Positions 25,407-36,299 of a stretch of 53,190 bases of DNA are shown here, piece by piece (the stretch's first letter is position 1; each line of letters opens with the position of its first letter). The translations under genes were made by a program, and so were the position numbers. The stretch is from assembly GCA_902522015.1 (NCBI GenBank), contig CABYTX010000004.1:1-53190 (forward strand). The letters run 5' to 3'. Source of the DNA: an uncultured Alphaproteobacteria bacterium. GTDB taxonomy: Bacteria > Pseudomonadota > Alphaproteobacteria > HIMB59 > GCA-002718135. The notes below the pieces were generated by a model, which was given only the letters and a program-made list of their open reading frames with translations, had not been told where the DNA came from and did not search any database.

Positions 25407-26585
25407 ATGAAAGAAGTAGAGCTTAATACAACTACAATTAACTTTGGTCCTCAACATCCAGCTGCGCATGGTGTTTTACGTTTAGTAGTTGAGCTTGAAG
25501 GTGAAGTAGTTCAAAGAGCAGAACCACACATCGGATTGTTACATAGGGGCACAGAAAAATTAATTGAATATAAAACTTATCTTCAAGCTGTCCCTTATTT
25601 TGATAGGCTTGATTACGTTTCACCAATGTGTCAAGAACATGCTTTTGCATTGGCAACTGAAAATCTCCTAGGTATCAATGTTCCTGAAAGAGCTAAATAT
25701 ATACGAGTTATTTTTGCTGAAATTACTAGAATACTAAATCATTTATTAAATATACCTGCCTATGCTGCTGACATTGGTGCAGTGACACCTTTTTTATGGT
25801 GTTTTGAAGAAAGGGAAAAGCTTTTGGAGTTTCATGAAGCAGTTTCTGGGGCAAGATTTCATGCAGCCTATTTTAGACCTGGCGGCGTTCATCAGGATAT
25901 GCCAGAAGGAATGGAAGAGAAATTATTTGACCATTTTAAAACTCTTCCAAAATTTATTGATGATCTTGAAAGCTTGCTGACTAATAACAGAATTTTAAGA
26001 CAAAGATCAGTTGATATAGGAATAATTTCAAAGTCAGAAGCAATTGAATGGGGGTGTTCGGGTCCTGTATTAAGAAGTGCAGGTGTAGCATGGGATTTAA
26101 GAAGATCTCAACCTTATGACGCTTATGATCAAGTTGATTTTGAAGTTCCTGTTGGAAAAAAGGGTGATTGTTTTGATCGATATTTAGTTCGCATAGAGGA
26201 AATGAGACAAAGCATTAGTATTATTAACCAATGTTTAAATAAAATCAAACCTGGTCCAATATCAATTGAGGATAATAAAATTACTCCCCCTAAAAGAAAT
26301 CAAATGAAAAAATCAATGGAAGCCTTAATTCATCATTTTAAACTTTTCACTGAAGGTTACCGTGTTCCCTCTGGTCAAGTTTATAGTGCAGTAGAAGCTC
26401 CAAAGGGTGAATTTGGCGTTTACCTTGTTTCTGATGGATCTAGTAAACCATATAGATGTAAAATAAGAGCACCAGGTTTTGCACACCTTCAAACATTAGA
26501 ACATTTATCTAAAGGTCACTTAATGGCTGACATAGCTGCTATACTAGGTAGCTTAGATATTGTTTTTGGAGAGATAGATAGATAA
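25407..26585 (+). CDS. nuoD: NADH-quinone oxidoreductase subunit D
   Basis: A 392-residue subunit (49-kDa family), descended from a NiFe-hydrogenase large subunit, forming much of the quinone-binding cavity. [18 protein letters not shown] contains the conserved His that faces the quinone, followed by [14 protein letters not shown] and, at the C-terminus, [11 protein letters not shown]. The start is fixed by direct contact with the nuoC stop; it overlaps nuoE by one base. Confidence 0.97.
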   Translation: MKEVELNTTTINFGPQHPAAHGVLRLVVELEGEVVQRAEPHIGLLHRGTEKLIEYKTYLQAVPYFDRLDYVSPMCQEHAFALATENLLGINVPERAKYIRVIFAEITRILNHLLNIPAYAADIGAVTPFLWCFEEREKLLEFHEAVSGARFHAAYFRPGGVHQDMPEGMEEKLFDHFKTLPKFIDDLESLLTNNRILRQRSVDIGIISKSEAIEWGCSGPVLRSAGVAWDLRRSQPYDAYDQVDFEVPVGKKGDCFDRYLVRIEEMRQSISIINQCLNKIKPGPISIEDNKITPPKRNQMKKSMEALIHHFKLFTEGYRVPSGQVYSAVEAPKGEFGVYLVSDGSSKPYRCKIRAPGFAHLQTLEHLSKGHLMADIAAILGSLDIVFGEIDR

Positions 26586-27184
26586 TGCATCATCCAGGTA
26601 CAAATAATAAAGTATATAAAAAAATTAATGATAATTTTGAATGGTCATCAGAAAATTTTAAAAAAATTTCTGAAATAATAAAAAAATATCCATCAAACCG
26701 TATTCAAAGCGCAGTTATTCCTTTACTTGATATAGCACAAAGACAAAATAATGGATGGCTAAGTAAAAACTCAATGGAAAAAGTAGCTGAAACTCTAAGT
26801 ATGTCTTACATCAGAGTGTTAGAAGTTGCCACTTTTTATTCGATGTTTAATTTAGAACCTATTGGTAAAAATTTTGTCCAAATTTGTAGAACGACACCTT
26901 GTTGGTTAAGAGGGAGTGATAAACTGTCTAAAGTTGCACAAGAAGTTTGCGAAACTAATATTGGTGGGACAAGTGATGATGGAATATTTACAGTTGTTGA
27001 AGTTGAATGCTTGGGTGCATGTTGCAATGCTCCTATGGTCCAGATCAATGATGATTATTATGAAGATTTAGATGAAGAGAGTTTTAAGAAAATACTTCAA
27101 GATTTAAAAGATAATAAATCAATAAAAGTAGGTTCACAAATTGGTAGAAAATCATCACAACCTGAAAGAAAATTTGATGCTTAA
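26585..27184 (+). CDS. nuoE: NADH-quinone oxidoreductase subunit E
   Basis: A 199-residue thioredoxin-like subunit (24-kDa family) binding the [2Fe-2S] cluster N1a. The four ligands are in [12 protein letters not shown] (C-x4-C) and [10 protein letters not shown] (C-x3-C). A helical N-terminal part contains the family ATFYSMF. The C-terminal 20-30 residues are a basic tail. The end overlaps the start of nuoF by 8 bases. Confidence 0.96.
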   Translation: MHHPGTNNKVYKKINDNFEWSSENFKKISEIIKKYPSNRIQSAVIPLLDIAQRQNNGWLSKNSMEKVAETLSMSYIRVLEVATFYSMFNLEPIGKNFVQICRTTPCWLRGSDKLSKVAQEVCETNIGGTSDDGIFTVVEVECLGACCNAPMVQINDDYYEDLDEESFKKILQDLKDNKSIKVGSQIGRKSSQPERKFDA

Positions 27185-28451
27185 GGAAAAAGATAAAATT
27201 TTTAAAAATTTATACGGTTTTGAAGACTGGAAATTAGAAGGTGCCAAAAAAAGAGGCATTTGGTCAAATACTAAAGAACTTATTAAAATGGGTAGTGATA
27301 AAATTGTTGAGGAAATTAAAAATAGTCAATTAAGAGGAAGGGGAGGAGCAGGTTTCCCTGCGGGACTTAAGTGGTCATTTATGCCAAAAGATTCTGGAAA
27401 AGACCATTACCTAGTTGTTAATGCAGATGAGTCAGAGCCAGGTACATGCAAAGATCGAGAAATTATGAGAAATGACCCTCATCTTCTTTTAGAAGGTTGC
27501 TTTGTTGCTGGCTTTGCAATGCATGCACACACCTGCTACATTTACATAAGGGGTGAATATTATTCTGAAGCTTCTAATTTACAAAAAGCAATAGATGAAG
27601 CATATGCAAATAATTTAATTGGTAAAAATGCATGTGGTACAGGATGGGATTTTGACATTTATCTTCACAGAGGAGCAGGAGCATATATTTGTGGAGAAGA
27701 AACCGCCTTACTTGAAAGTTTAGAGGGTAAAAAAGGCCAGCCTCGATTAAAGCCTCCGTTTCCTGCTGGTGCAGGTTTATATGGATGTCCTACAACAGTT
27801 ACAAATGTTGAAACAATTGCTGTTTCTCCGACTATTTTAAGACGTGGTTCTAAATGGTTTGCTAATTTAGGTAGTGCAAATAATACAGGTACAAAAATTT
27901 TTAGTATTTCTGGACACGTTAATAACCCTTGTAATGTAGAAGAAGAAATGGGCATACCACTGAAAGATCTCATTGAAAAGCATGCAGGTGGGGTAATTGG
28001 TGGTTGGGAAAATTTATTAGCTGTAATTCCTGGAGGCGCAAGTGTACCTTTATTACCTAAGTCTATTTGTGATACTGTTAAAATGGATTTTGATAGCCTA
28101 AAAGAAGTTCAAAGTGGACTAGGAACTGCGGCTGTTATTGTAATGAATAAATCAACAGATATTGTTGAAGCAATAGCTAGATTATCACATTTTTATAAAC
28201 ATGAAAGCTGTGGTCAATGCACACCTTGCAGAGAAGGTACTGGATGGATGTACAGAATGATGGAAAAAATGATTCATGGAAATGTTAAACATGAAGATAT
28301 TGATAAAATTATAGATGTGACTAAGCAAATTGAAGGCCATACTATTTGTGCCTTAGGCGATGCTGCCGCTTGGCCTATTCAAGGTTTGTTTAGACACTTT
28401 AGACCTGAAATTGAAAAAAGAATCCAAGAAAGAAATAGAAGAGTAGCTTAG
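27177..28451 (+). CDS. nuoF: NADH-quinone oxidoreductase subunit F
   Basis: A 424-residue subunit (51-kDa family) that binds NADH, FMN and the [4Fe-4S] cluster N3. The glycine-rich [14 protein letters not shown] binds [23 protein letters not shown] binds FMN, and [14 protein letters not shown] with a later [10 protein letters not shown] supplies the cluster cysteines. ATG 27177 was chosen because it gives [17 protein letters not shown], the family N-terminus; a TTG-type or earlier start at 27141 would run 44 bases into nuoE. Confidence 0.96.
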   Translation: MLKEKDKIFKNLYGFEDWKLEGAKKRGIWSNTKELIKMGSDKIVEEIKNSQLRGRGGAGFPAGLKWSFMPKDSGKDHYLVVNADESEPGTCKDREIMRNDPHLLLEGCFVAGFAMHAHTCYIYIRGEYYSEASNLQKAIDEAYANNLIGKNACGTGWDFDIYLHRGAGAYICGEETALLESLEGKKGQPRLKPPFPAGAGLYGCPTTVTNVETIAVSPTILRRGSKWFANLGSANNTGTKIFSISGHVNNPCNVEEEMGIPLKDLIEKHAGGVIGGWENLLAVIPGGASVPLLPKSICDTVKMDFDSLKEVQSGLGTAAVIVMNKSTDIVEAIARLSHFYKHESCGQCTPCREGTGWMYRMMEKMIHGNVKHEDIDKIIDVTKQIEGHTICALGDAAAWPIQGLFRHFRPEIEKRIQERNRRVA

Positions 28452-30490
28452 TGCCAAAGATAACAATTGATAATAAAGAATACGAATTTGAACACGGTAT
28501 GACCGTAATGCAAGCTTGTGAGCAAGCAGGAACTGAAATTCCAAGATTTTGTTATCATGAAAAACTCTCAATAGCAGGAAACTGTAGAATGTGTTTAGTA
28601 GAAATGGAAAAAGCTCCAAAACCTATTGCATCATGTGCCATGCCAGCTGCAGATGGAATGGTTATAAAAACTAATACCGAAACAGTTAAAAAAGCTCGTA
28701 AAGGTGTAATGGAGTTTCTTCTTATTAATCATCCATTGGATTGCCCTATTTGTGATCAAGGAGGAGAGTGTGATCTTCAAGATCAAGCTATGTATTATGG
28801 TTTTGATAAAACTAGATATGAAGAAAATAAAAGAGCAGTTCAAAATAAAAATATGGGACCACTTGTCAAAACAATTATGACAAGATGTATTCATTGTACA
28901 AGATGCGTAAGGTTTTCTACAGAAGTTGCTGGAGTTGATGATATAGGATTGCTTGGCAGAGGTGAAAATGCTGAGATCACTACATACTTAGAAAAAACTA
29001 TTGAGTCAGAATTATCTGGAAATGTAATTGATTTGTGTCCTGTTGGTGCTTTAACAAGTAAGCCATACGCATTTAAATCTAGACCATGGGAACTAACTAA
29101 GACAGAAACATTCGATGTGTTTGATGGCATAGGTTCAAGTATAAGAATTGATACAAGAGGAAAAAAAGTTTTAAGAGCTCTTCCTAGAATAAATGAAGAA
29201 ACCAATGAAGAATGGATAAGTGATAAATCTAGATTTGCAATTGATGGACTCTCAAGTCAAAGATTGGATAATGTATATTCTAAATCAAATAAAAAACTCC
29301 AAAAATCTTCATGGGATGATGCATTTGAATTAATAAAAAAAGAAATTACAAAAAGAGGTAAAGAAAATACTGTATTCCTATCTGGTAAGTTTACCGATAT
29401 TGAAACTTTATATTCTGCACAAAAATTTAGCAATTCACTAAAATCAAAAAACTATGATTGCAGATTTGATAATACACAAATTATCGATAATTCATCTTCA
29501 AGTTATAAATTTAATTCAACAATTCAAGAAATTGAAAAGGCTGATGCTATTCTTTTAATCGGATCTAATCCTAGATGGGAAGCGGCGGTACTAAACGCTA
29601 GAATTAGAAAGGCATATATTGAAAATAACTGCAAAATTGGCCTTATAGGTCCTAAATTAGATCTTACTTACGATTATCATCATTTATCTGATTCTTTAGA
29701 TTACCTTAATAATTTATCTAATAATAAATCTGAATTCAATAAAGTTTTAAAATCTGCAAAAAACCCACTTATAATTTTAGGTACTTCAGCAATAAATAAT
29801 GATCATGGAAAAAAAATATTAGAAACTGCAGGATTAATTGCGAAAAAAATTCAAAAAAATAAAAATATAAATCCATTAAATATTCTTAACCAAGATATAT
29901 CTAGAGTAGGAGCATTGGATTTGAAATTTTATAATAAAAAATTTGATAATGATTACAATAAACAATTAAAAAAACATATTGATAAAACAAAGCCTGTAGT
30001 TTTCTTAATGGGGTTAGATGAAATAAATTTTTCAACATTTGAAAATGCTTTTGTTGTTTATCTTGGTCATCATGGAGACGTTTCAGCATCTATAGCTGAT
30101 ATAATTTTACCAACCCCTGCATATACCGAGAAAAGTTCTACTTATATGAATATTGAAGGTAGAGTTATTCAAACAACTAAGTGTCATAATCCAATAGGTG
30201 AAGCAAAAGAGGAGTGGAAAATTTTTAGAGTTTTAAGCGACTTATTTGAAAAAAATTTAAATTTTAATAATCTTGGAGAGCTTCGAAATGAGCTTACAAG
30301 TACCTATGGTCAATTTGCTCTCTTAAATGAAGTTAATTCTGTTGGCGAAATAACTTTTGCTAAAAATAATAAAATTGAGAATATTAAAATTAAATATAAC
30401 ATTGAAAATTTTTATATGAATGATTCTATTTCTAGATCTTCTGAAACAATGGCAAAATGTACTAAAGATATTTTAAATAAGGCAGCATAA
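28451..30490 (+). CDS. nuoG: NADH-quinone oxidoreductase subunit G
   Basis: A 679-residue subunit (75-kDa family). The N-terminal [2Fe-2S] ferredoxin domain has [12 protein letters not shown]; next come the His/Cys cluster [18 protein letters not shown] and the [4Fe-4S] motif [11 protein letters not shown] with a later [14 protein letters not shown]. The C-terminal molybdopterin-oxidoreductase-like domain has no Mo cofactor in this family and is the most diverged part. The start is GTG 28451, sharing a base with the nuoF stop. Confidence 0.96.
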   Translation: MPKITIDNKEYEFEHGMTVMQACEQAGTEIPRFCYHEKLSIAGNCRMCLVEMEKAPKPIASCAMPAADGMVIKTNTETVKKARKGVMEFLLINHPLDCPICDQGGECDLQDQAMYYGFDKTRYEENKRAVQNKNMGPLVKTIMTRCIHCTRCVRFSTEVAGVDDIGLLGRGENAEITTYLEKTIESELSGNVIDLCPVGALTSKPYAFKSRPWELTKTETFDVFDGIGSSIRIDTRGKKVLRALPRINEETNEEWISDKSRFAIDGLSSQRLDNVYSKSNKKLQKSSWDDAFELIKKEITKRGKENTVFLSGKFTDIETLYSAQKFSNSLKSKNYDCRFDNTQIIDNSSSSYKFNSTIQEIEKADAILLIGSNPRWEAAVLNARIRKAYIENNCKIGLIGPKLDLTYDYHHLSDSLDYLNNLSNNKSEFNKVLKSAKNPLIILGTSAINNDHGKKILETAGLIAKKIQKNKNINPLNILNQDISRVGALDLKFYNKKFDNDYNKQLKKHIDKTKPVVFLMGLDEINFSTFENAFVVYLGHHGDVSASIADIILPTPAYTEKSSTYMNIEGRVIQTTKCHNPIGEAKEEWKIFRVLSDLFEKNLNFNNLGELRNELTSTYGQFALLNEVNSVGEITFAKNNKIENIKIKYNIENFYMNDSISRSSETMAKCTKDILNKAA

Positions 30491-30497
30491 TAATTAT

Positions 30498-31499
30498 ATG
30501 AATTATGATATATTAATTACAGGGCTAATAATCGTTGCCCAAATACTTGCTGTTGTTGTGCCAGTTTTAATATCTGTAGCTTTTTTAGTTTATGCTGAAA
30601 GAAAAGTTTTAGCCCTAATTCAATTAAGAAGAGGTCCAAATATAGTAGGGCCTTTTGGTATATTACAAAGCTTTGCTGATGCATTAAAACTTATTACTAA
30701 AGAAAATATTATACCTAGTGGATCAAATAAAATTGTTTTTATTTTAGCACCAATAATAACAATGGTACTTAGCTTAGCAGGTTGGGCAGTAATACCTTTT
30801 GCTCCAGGATGGGTAGTCTCTGATATTAACGTAGGGATCATGTATCTGTTTGCAGTATCATCTCTTGGAGTATACGGAATAATAATGGCCGGTTGGGCTA
30901 GTAACTCTCAATATCCTTTTCTAGGGGCATTAAGATCAGCTGCTCAAATGGTTTCATATGAAGTATCTATTGGATTTGTAATAATTACAGTATTATTATG
31001 TGTAGGTTCTTTAAATTTATCAAAGATAGTTTTAGCTCAGCAGACTGTCTGGTTTGCAATTCCATTATTACCTATGTTCATTATTTTTTTTATTTCTGCT
31101 TTAGCTGAAACAAATAGATTACCTTTTGATCTTCCTGAAGATGAATCAACACTTGTTGCAGGATTTTTTACTGAATATTCATCTGCTTCATTTGTATTAT
31201 TTTTTTTAGGTGAATACGCGAGTATGATTTTAATGTCTTCTATGACTGTCATTCTTTTTTTAGGCGGATGGCTTCCTCCATTTGATGTATACCCATTAAA
31301 TGTTGTTCCTGGAGTAATCTGGTTTACTGTGAAAGTAATATTTATATTATTTTTATTTATTTGGGTTAGAGGAACTTTCCCAAGATATAGATATGATCAG
31401 TTAATGAGGCTTGGATGGAAAGTTTTTCTACCATTTTCTTTGTTTTGGGTTGTGGTAACTTCTGGTTTTTTAGTATATTTTGACATGCTGCCAAATTAA
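30498..31499 (+). CDS. nuoH: NADH-quinone oxidoreductase subunit H
   Basis: A 333-residue membrane subunit (ND1 family) with about eight helices, linking the peripheral arm to the proton pumps and closing the quinone tunnel. Conserved segments are [20 protein letters not shown] at the first cytoplasmic loop, [17 protein letters not shown], and [20 protein letters not shown] with its essential acidic residues. Followed without a gap by nuoI. Confidence 0.98.
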   Translation: MNYDILITGLIIVAQILAVVVPVLISVAFLVYAERKVLALIQLRRGPNIVGPFGILQSFADALKLITKENIIPSGSNKIVFILAPIITMVLSLAGWAVIPFAPGWVVSDINVGIMYLFAVSSLGVYGIIMAGWASNSQYPFLGALRSAAQMVSYEVSIGFVIITVLLCVGSLNLSKIVLAQQTVWFAIPLLPMFIIFFISALAETNRLPFDLPEDESTLVAGFFTEYSSASFVLFFLGEYASMILMSSMTVILFLGGWLPPFDVYPLNVVPGVIWFTVKVIFILFLFIWVRGTFPRYRYDQLMRLGWKVFLPFSLFWVVVTSGFLVYFDMLPN

Positions 31500-31500
31500 T

Positions 31501-31980
31501 ATGTATAAATTAATTAAATCTTTTACTTTATTTGAATTATTTCAAGGACTATTTTTAACTTTCAAATACATATTCAAATCTAAAGTTACAATAAATTATC
31601 CTCATGAAAAAGGTCCATTAAGCCCACGTTTTAGAGGCGAGCATGCTTTGAGAAGATATCCAAGTGGGGAAGAGAGATGTATCGCATGTAAGCTTTGTGA
31701 AGCAGTATGTCCTGCTCAGGCAATTACAATTGAAGCAGAGCCAAGAGAGGATGGAAGCAGAAGAACAACAAGATATGATATAGATATGACTAAATGTATT
31801 TACTGTGGTTTATGTCAAGAATCTTGCCCAGTTGATGCAATAGTCGAAGGACCAAATTTTGAATTTGCCACTGAAACGAGAGAAGAATTAATTTATAATA
31901 AAGATAAACTTTTAGAAAATGGAGATAGATGGGAGCAAGAAATTGCGCAAAATATTCATCTCGATAGAAAATATAGATAA
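31501..31980 (+). CDS. nuoI: NADH-quinone oxidoreductase subunit I
   Basis: A 159-residue ferredoxin-like subunit (TYKY) with two [4Fe-4S] clusters, N6a and N6b. The ligand sets are [16 protein letters not shown] and [16 protein letters not shown]. The N-terminal amphipathic helix ([20 protein letters not shown]) lies on the membrane. ATG 31501 was chosen; a start at 31480 would overlap the nuoH end and add seven residues not found in the family. Confidence 0.97.
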   Translation: MYKLIKSFTLFELFQGLFLTFKYIFKSKVTINYPHEKGPLSPRFRGEHALRRYPSGEERCIACKLCEAVCPAQAITIEAEPREDGSRRTTRYDIDMTKCIYCGLCQESCPVDAIVEGPNFEFATETREELIYNKDKLLENGDRWEQEIAQNIHLDRKYR

Positions 31981-31982
31981 GA

Positions 31983-32594
31983 ATGATTCTTTATTCATTA
32001 ACATTTTATCTTTTTTCATCTGTTGCGGTTCTTTCTGCCCTAATGGTTATAAGTGCAAAAAATCCAGTTCATTCAGTTTTGTTCTTAATTTTAAGCTTTG
32101 TTAACGCATCAGGACTCTTTGTTTTATTAGGCGCTGAATTTTTGGCAATGATCCTTGTCGTTGTATATGTTGGGGCTGTTGCTGTCCTTTTTCTATTTGT
32201 TGTAATGATGCTTGATATAAATTTTGTAAAGTTGAGAGAAGGTTTTTTGCAATATTTACCTTTTGGAGCATTATTAGGGATAGTTCTAGTAATTGAACTT
32301 GGAATACTTTTTTTAACAGATAGATCGTCTAATATTTACAACAATCAAACACCATTACAACCTATAGTTAGTGAAGTGGAGAATACAAAAATGATTGGGC
32401 AAATACTCTACACTGAATATTTTTATTTATTTCAAATATGTGGGATAATTTTATTAGTCGCAATGATTGGCTCTATTACACTTACATTAAGAGATAAAGG
32501 TGGCGTTAAAAGGCAAAATATTGATTCACAAAATACAGTTGATGCATCAACAGCTATAGAAAAGAAAAAAGTAAAAATAGGCGAAGGAATTTAA
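31983..32594 (+). CDS. nuoJ: NADH-quinone oxidoreductase subunit J
   Basis: A 203-residue membrane subunit (ND6 family) with five transmembrane helices. NPVHSVLFLILSFVNASGLF and the pi-bulge helix VVVYVGAVAVLFLFVVMMLD are diagnostic. The C-terminal 40 residues are polar and probably cytoplasmic. It starts two bases after nuoI and ends three bases before nuoK. Confidence 0.96.
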   Translation: MILYSLTFYLFSSVAVLSALMVISAKNPVHSVLFLILSFVNASGLFVLLGAEFLAMILVVVYVGAVAVLFLFVVMMLDINFVKLREGFLQYLPFGALLGIVLVIELGILFLTDRSSNIYNNQTPLQPIVSEVENTKMIGQILYTEYFYLFQICGIILLVAMIGSITLTLRDKGGVKRQNIDSQNTVDASTAIEKKKVKIGEGI

Positions 32595-32597
32595 TTA

Positions 32598-32903
32598 ATG
32601 ATTACTCTTGAACACTATCTTTTTCTCGGCGCAATTATTTTTACCTTAGGTGTTTTAGGAATATTTTTAAATAAGAAAAATTTAATTATAATTTTAATGT
32701 CTATAGAACTCATCTTGTTGTCAGTAAATATTAATTTTATTGCTTTCTCAGCATATATTAATGATATTTCAGGGCAAATCTTCGCAATGCTTACACTTAC
32801 CGTTGCAGCAGCTGAAGCAGCAATTGGACTCGCCATACTTGTAGTATTTTTTAGAAATTTAGGATCAATAGAAGTAAATAAAATTAATCAGCTTAAGGGA
32901 TAG
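32598..32903 (+). CDS. nuoK: NADH-quinone oxidoreductase subunit K
   Basis: A 101-residue three-helix membrane subunit (ND4L family), related to MrpC antiporter subunits. The two buried glutamates needed for proton transfer are visible in [16 protein letters not shown] and in [17 protein letters not shown]. Length and layout are standard. Confidence 0.97.
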   Translation: MITLEHYLFLGAIIFTLGVLGIFLNKKNLIIILMSIELILLSVNINFIAFSAYINDISGQIFAMLTLTVAAAEAAIGLAILVVFFRNLGSIEVNKINQLKG

Positions 32904-32906
32904 TAG

Positions 32907-34814
32907 ATGGCAACCTCAATTATATTTTTACCTCTACTTGGTTTTCTTTTTTGTTTTTTATTAGGCAAACAGTTTAACTATAGGGTTTATCAAATATCAA
33001 CAACTTCAATCCTTTTTCTTTGTACTTTATTTTCTTGGATAATATTCATTCAGTTTATTAATAATAAGGAAACTGAAATAATCTTTATCCTTAACTGGAT
33101 AAGTTCTGGAAACTTTATTGTTGATTGGTCAATTAGATTAGACACTTTAACTGCTGTGATGTTCATTGTGGTTACAACTGTTTCTGCCTGTGTTCATTTA
33201 TATTCAATAGGCTATATGGAAGATGATCCATCAAAAATCAGATTTATGGGTTATCTAAGCTTATTTACTTTTTTTATGCTTGTTCTTGTATCAAGTAATA
33301 ACTTGCTGCAAATGTTTTTTGGTTGGGAAGGTGTTGGGCTAGCCTCATATTTATTAATTGGTTTTTGGCATCATAAAGATTCAGCAAATAAAGCTGCTAT
33401 AAAAGCATTTGTTGTAAACAGAGTTGGAGATTTTGGATACGCAATAGGAATTGCTGGAATTTTTTATATTTTTGGCACGGTAAGTTTCGACAGTATATTT
33501 TTACAAGTGGATCAATTTAGTGATCATCAAATTCAATTTCTTTCATTCAGTTTTCCAACTTTAGATTTTTTATGTTTTCTTTTATTCATAGGCGCAATGG
33601 GTAAATCTGCCCAATTAGGTTTACACACCTGGTTGCCAGATGCTATGGAGGGACCTACTCCTGTATCTGCACTAATACATGCTGCAACAATGGTAACAGC
33701 TGGTGTATTCTTAGTTGCAAGAATGAGTCCTCTTTATGAATTTGCTACATTTACTAATTTATTCATTACTTTTATTGGTGCTACCACAGCTATTTTTGCT
33801 GCCTCTATAGCCTTAACGCAAAATGATATTAAAAGAGTCATTGCATATTCAACATGCAGTCAATTAGGATATATGTTTTTTGCAGCAGGTGTAGGAGCTT
33901 ATAATGCATCAATATTTCACTTAACAACCCATGCCTTTTTTAAAGCTCTTCTATTTCTTTCTGCAGGTTCTGTAATTCACGCAATGCATCATGAACAGGA
34001 TATGAGAAAAATGGGGGGACTTTTCAAAAAAATACCTTTTACTGCTACAATGATGTGGATTGGATCTCTTGCAATTATTGGTTTCCCGTATCTATCTGGT
34101 TACTATTCAAAAGAAAGTATTTTAGAAAATGCTTTCTATACTTCAAATGGAATAGCATATTTTGCATATTTAGTGGGTATTTTAACTGCTTTACTTACTG
34201 CTTTTTATTCATGGAGATTATTATTCCTAACATTTCATGGTGAAAATAGATCAAATAATAAAACATATGATCACGCCCATGAATCACCTTTAGTAATGAC
34301 AGTTCCATTATTTATTCTTGCAATTGGTTCTATTTTTTCTGGAATATTCTTTGCTGATTATTTTATTGGATATTACAAAAAAGAATTTTGGGATAATGCA
34401 ATATTATTAACAGAAAGCTCTCATAAATATCTTCCTCTTACGCAATCATTAATATCAAAATCGGCTGTTGCAATTGGAATTCTTGTCTGTGTGTTGATAT
34501 ATTCAAATAATTTAAACAGAGCAAAAAATCTTTCCTATAACTTAGATCCTTTATATTCTCTTTCTAAAAATAAATGGTATGTGGATGAGCTATATCATAA
34601 AGTATTTGTTTTAACTTTTTTCAAATTGGCAAACTTTTTCTGGAAAAAAGGAGATGAAAAAACTATTGATGGTTTAGGGCCAAACGGGGTCTCCTGGATT
34701 ATTTCAAAATCTTCATCTTATGTAAGTTTGTTTCAATCAGGGTATTTGTTTCATTATGCTTTTGCTATGCTTGGAGGCTTAGTAATAATTTTAACATGGT
34801 TTTTATATTACTAA
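32907..34814 (+). CDS. nuoL: NADH-quinone oxidoreductase subunit L
   Basis: A 635-residue antiporter-like proton-pumping subunit (ND5 family) at the end of the membrane arm. Typical sequences are MFFGWEGVGLASYLLIGFW (with the coupling Glu), LHTWLPDAMEGPTPVSALIH (with the pumping Lys/His path), and a long C-terminal lateral helix. Its stop is directly followed by nuoM. Confidence 0.98.
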   Translation: MATSIIFLPLLGFLFCFLLGKQFNYRVYQISTTSILFLCTLFSWIIFIQFINNKETEIIFILNWISSGNFIVDWSIRLDTLTAVMFIVVTTVSACVHLYSIGYMEDDPSKIRFMGYLSLFTFFMLVLVSSNNLLQMFFGWEGVGLASYLLIGFWHHKDSANKAAIKAFVVNRVGDFGYAIGIAGIFYIFGTVSFDSIFLQVDQFSDHQIQFLSFSFPTLDFLCFLLFIGAMGKSAQLGLHTWLPDAMEGPTPVSALIHAATMVTAGVFLVARMSPLYEFATFTNLFITFIGATTAIFAASIALTQNDIKRVIAYSTCSQLGYMFFAAGVGAYNASIFHLTTHAFFKALLFLSAGSVIHAMHHEQDMRKMGGLFKKIPFTATMMWIGSLAIIGFPYLSGYYSKESILENAFYTSNGIAYFAYLVGILTALLTAFYSWRLLFLTFHGENRSNNKTYDHAHESPLVMTVPLFILAIGSIFSGIFFADYFIGYYKKEFWDNAILLTESSHKYLPLTQSLISKSAVAIGILVCVLIYSNNLNRAKNLSYNLDPLYSLSKNKWYVDELYHKVFVLTFFKLANFFWKKGDEKTIDGLGPNGVSWIISKSSSYVSLFQSGYLFHYAFAMLGGLVIILTWFLYY

Positions 34815-36299
34815 ATGATTGACTGGCCATTAGTATCAGTAATAATTTTTTTACCTTTAATTGGCGCTTTAATTATTCTTTTTATTAAAGAAGATGAAGT
34901 AACATCAATTAATATTAAATGGGCTGCTTTACTAGCGACATTAGGAACATTTATTTTAAGTTTAATACTATGGTTACAATTTGATTATTCCAATCCGTCT
35001 TATCAATATGAAGAAAAATTTAGATGGTTTGATGATTTTAATTTCTTCTACCATGTTGGAGTTGACGGTATCTCACTTTTTATGATTTTACTAAGTACAT
35101 TTTTGACCCCACTTTGTATTTTAGCTAGTTGGAATAATATAAAAAAAAGAGTCAAGGAATACATGCTTTCTTTTTTATTTTTAGAGACTGTAATGATTGG
35201 AATGTTTGCTTCTATAGACATACTTTTATTTTATATTTTTTTTGAAGCAGTATTAATACCAATGTATCTAATCATAGGTATATGGGGAGGTAATAGAAGA
35301 ATCTATGCTTCTTTTAAATTCTTTCTTTACACTCTTTTTGGGTCAGTACTCATGTTGATTGCTATTATTGTGATGTACAGAAATACAAGTTCAATGAGTA
35401 TTGAATTCTTACAAGGTAATTATTTTTCCTATAATACTCAATTGTTTCTATGGCTCGCCTTCTTTGCGTCCTTTGCAGTTAAAATTCCTATGTGGCCGTT
35501 TCATACATGGTTGCCCGATGCCCATGTTGAAGCTCCAACAGCTGGATCTGTAATTTTAGCCGGAGTACTTTTAAAAATGGGTGGATATGGTTTTATCCGT
35601 TTCTCTTTAGGCATGCTTCCAGAAGCAACAGAGTTTTTTATTCCTTTAATTATGACATTAAGTATAGTTGCCATAGTATACACTTCCTTAGTAGCACTAG
35701 CACAAACTGATATTAAAAAACTAATTGCATATTCATCTGTTGCTCATATGGGAATTGTAACAATTGGAATTTTCTTAGTGAATCAACAAGGCTTAGAAGG
35801 AGCAATGATGCAAATGATTAGTCATGGACTAGTTTCAGCAGCTTTATTTTTATGTGTTGGTGTTATTTATGATCGAATGCATACTAGAGAAATTGAATTT
35901 TATGGAGGATTAGTTCAAAGAATGCCACTTTATGCAACAGTATTCATGATTTTTATGCTGGGATCAGTTGGATTGCCTGGAACTAGTGGTTTTATTGGAG
36001 AATTTTTAGTTATTGTTGGCGCATTTAAATTTTCAAGTTACGTTGTTATTGGCGCGGCTTTTGGAATAATATTATCCGCTGTTTACATGCTATACCTTTA
36101 TAAAAGAATTATTTTTGGCACCATAACTAATAATAAACTTGCAGATATTTTAGATATAAACACAAGAGAGAAAATCATATTAATTCCTTTAGCAATTTCA
36201 GTAATATTACTAGGTATATTTCCAAATCTATTTTTAGATCCTATGAGATTATCACTTGAACTAATTATAACAAACTATGAAATAGCTAATGCTAAATAA
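34815..36299 (+). CDS. nuoM: NADH-quinone oxidoreductase subunit M
   Basis: A 494-residue antiporter-like proton-pumping subunit (ND4 family). The coupling glutamate is in FYIFFEAVLIPMYLIIG, and the pump region is FHTWLPDAHVEAPTAGSVIL. A later lysine-bearing helix is ALAQTDIKKLIAYSSVAHMG. It overlaps nuoN by 11 bases. Confidence 0.98.
   Translation: MIDWPLVSVIIFLPLIGALIILFIKEDEVTSINIKWAALLATLGTFILSLILWLQFDYSNPSYQYEEKFRWFDDFNFFYHVGVDGISLFMILLSTFLTPLCILASWNNIKKRVKEYMLSFLFLETVMIGMFASIDILLFYIFFEAVLIPMYLIIGIWGGNRRIYASFKFFLYTLFGSVLMLIAIIVMYRNTSSMSIEFLQGNYFSYNTQLFLWLAFFASFAVKIPMWPFHTWLPDAHVEAPTAGSVILAGVLLKMGGYGFIRFSLGMLPEATEFFIPLIMTLSIVAIVYTSLVALAQTDIKKLIAYSSVAHMGIVTIGIFLVNQQGLEGAMMQMISHGLVSAALFLCVGVIYDRMHTREIEFYGGLVQRMPLYATVFMIFMLGSVGLPGTSGFIGEFLVIVGAFKFSSYVVIGAAFGIILSAVYMLYLYKRIIFGTITNNKLADILDINTREKIILIPLAISVILLGIFPNLFLDPMRLSLELIITNYEIANAK

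Noticed and set aside
27665..27973. 102-codon minus-strand ORF inside nuoF
   Set aside because: Antisense shadow of a strongly conserved gene; no recognisable domain.
28891..29205. 104-codon minus-strand ORF inside nuoG
   Set aside because: Antisense shadow of nuoG; its composition mirrors the complement of the coding frame.
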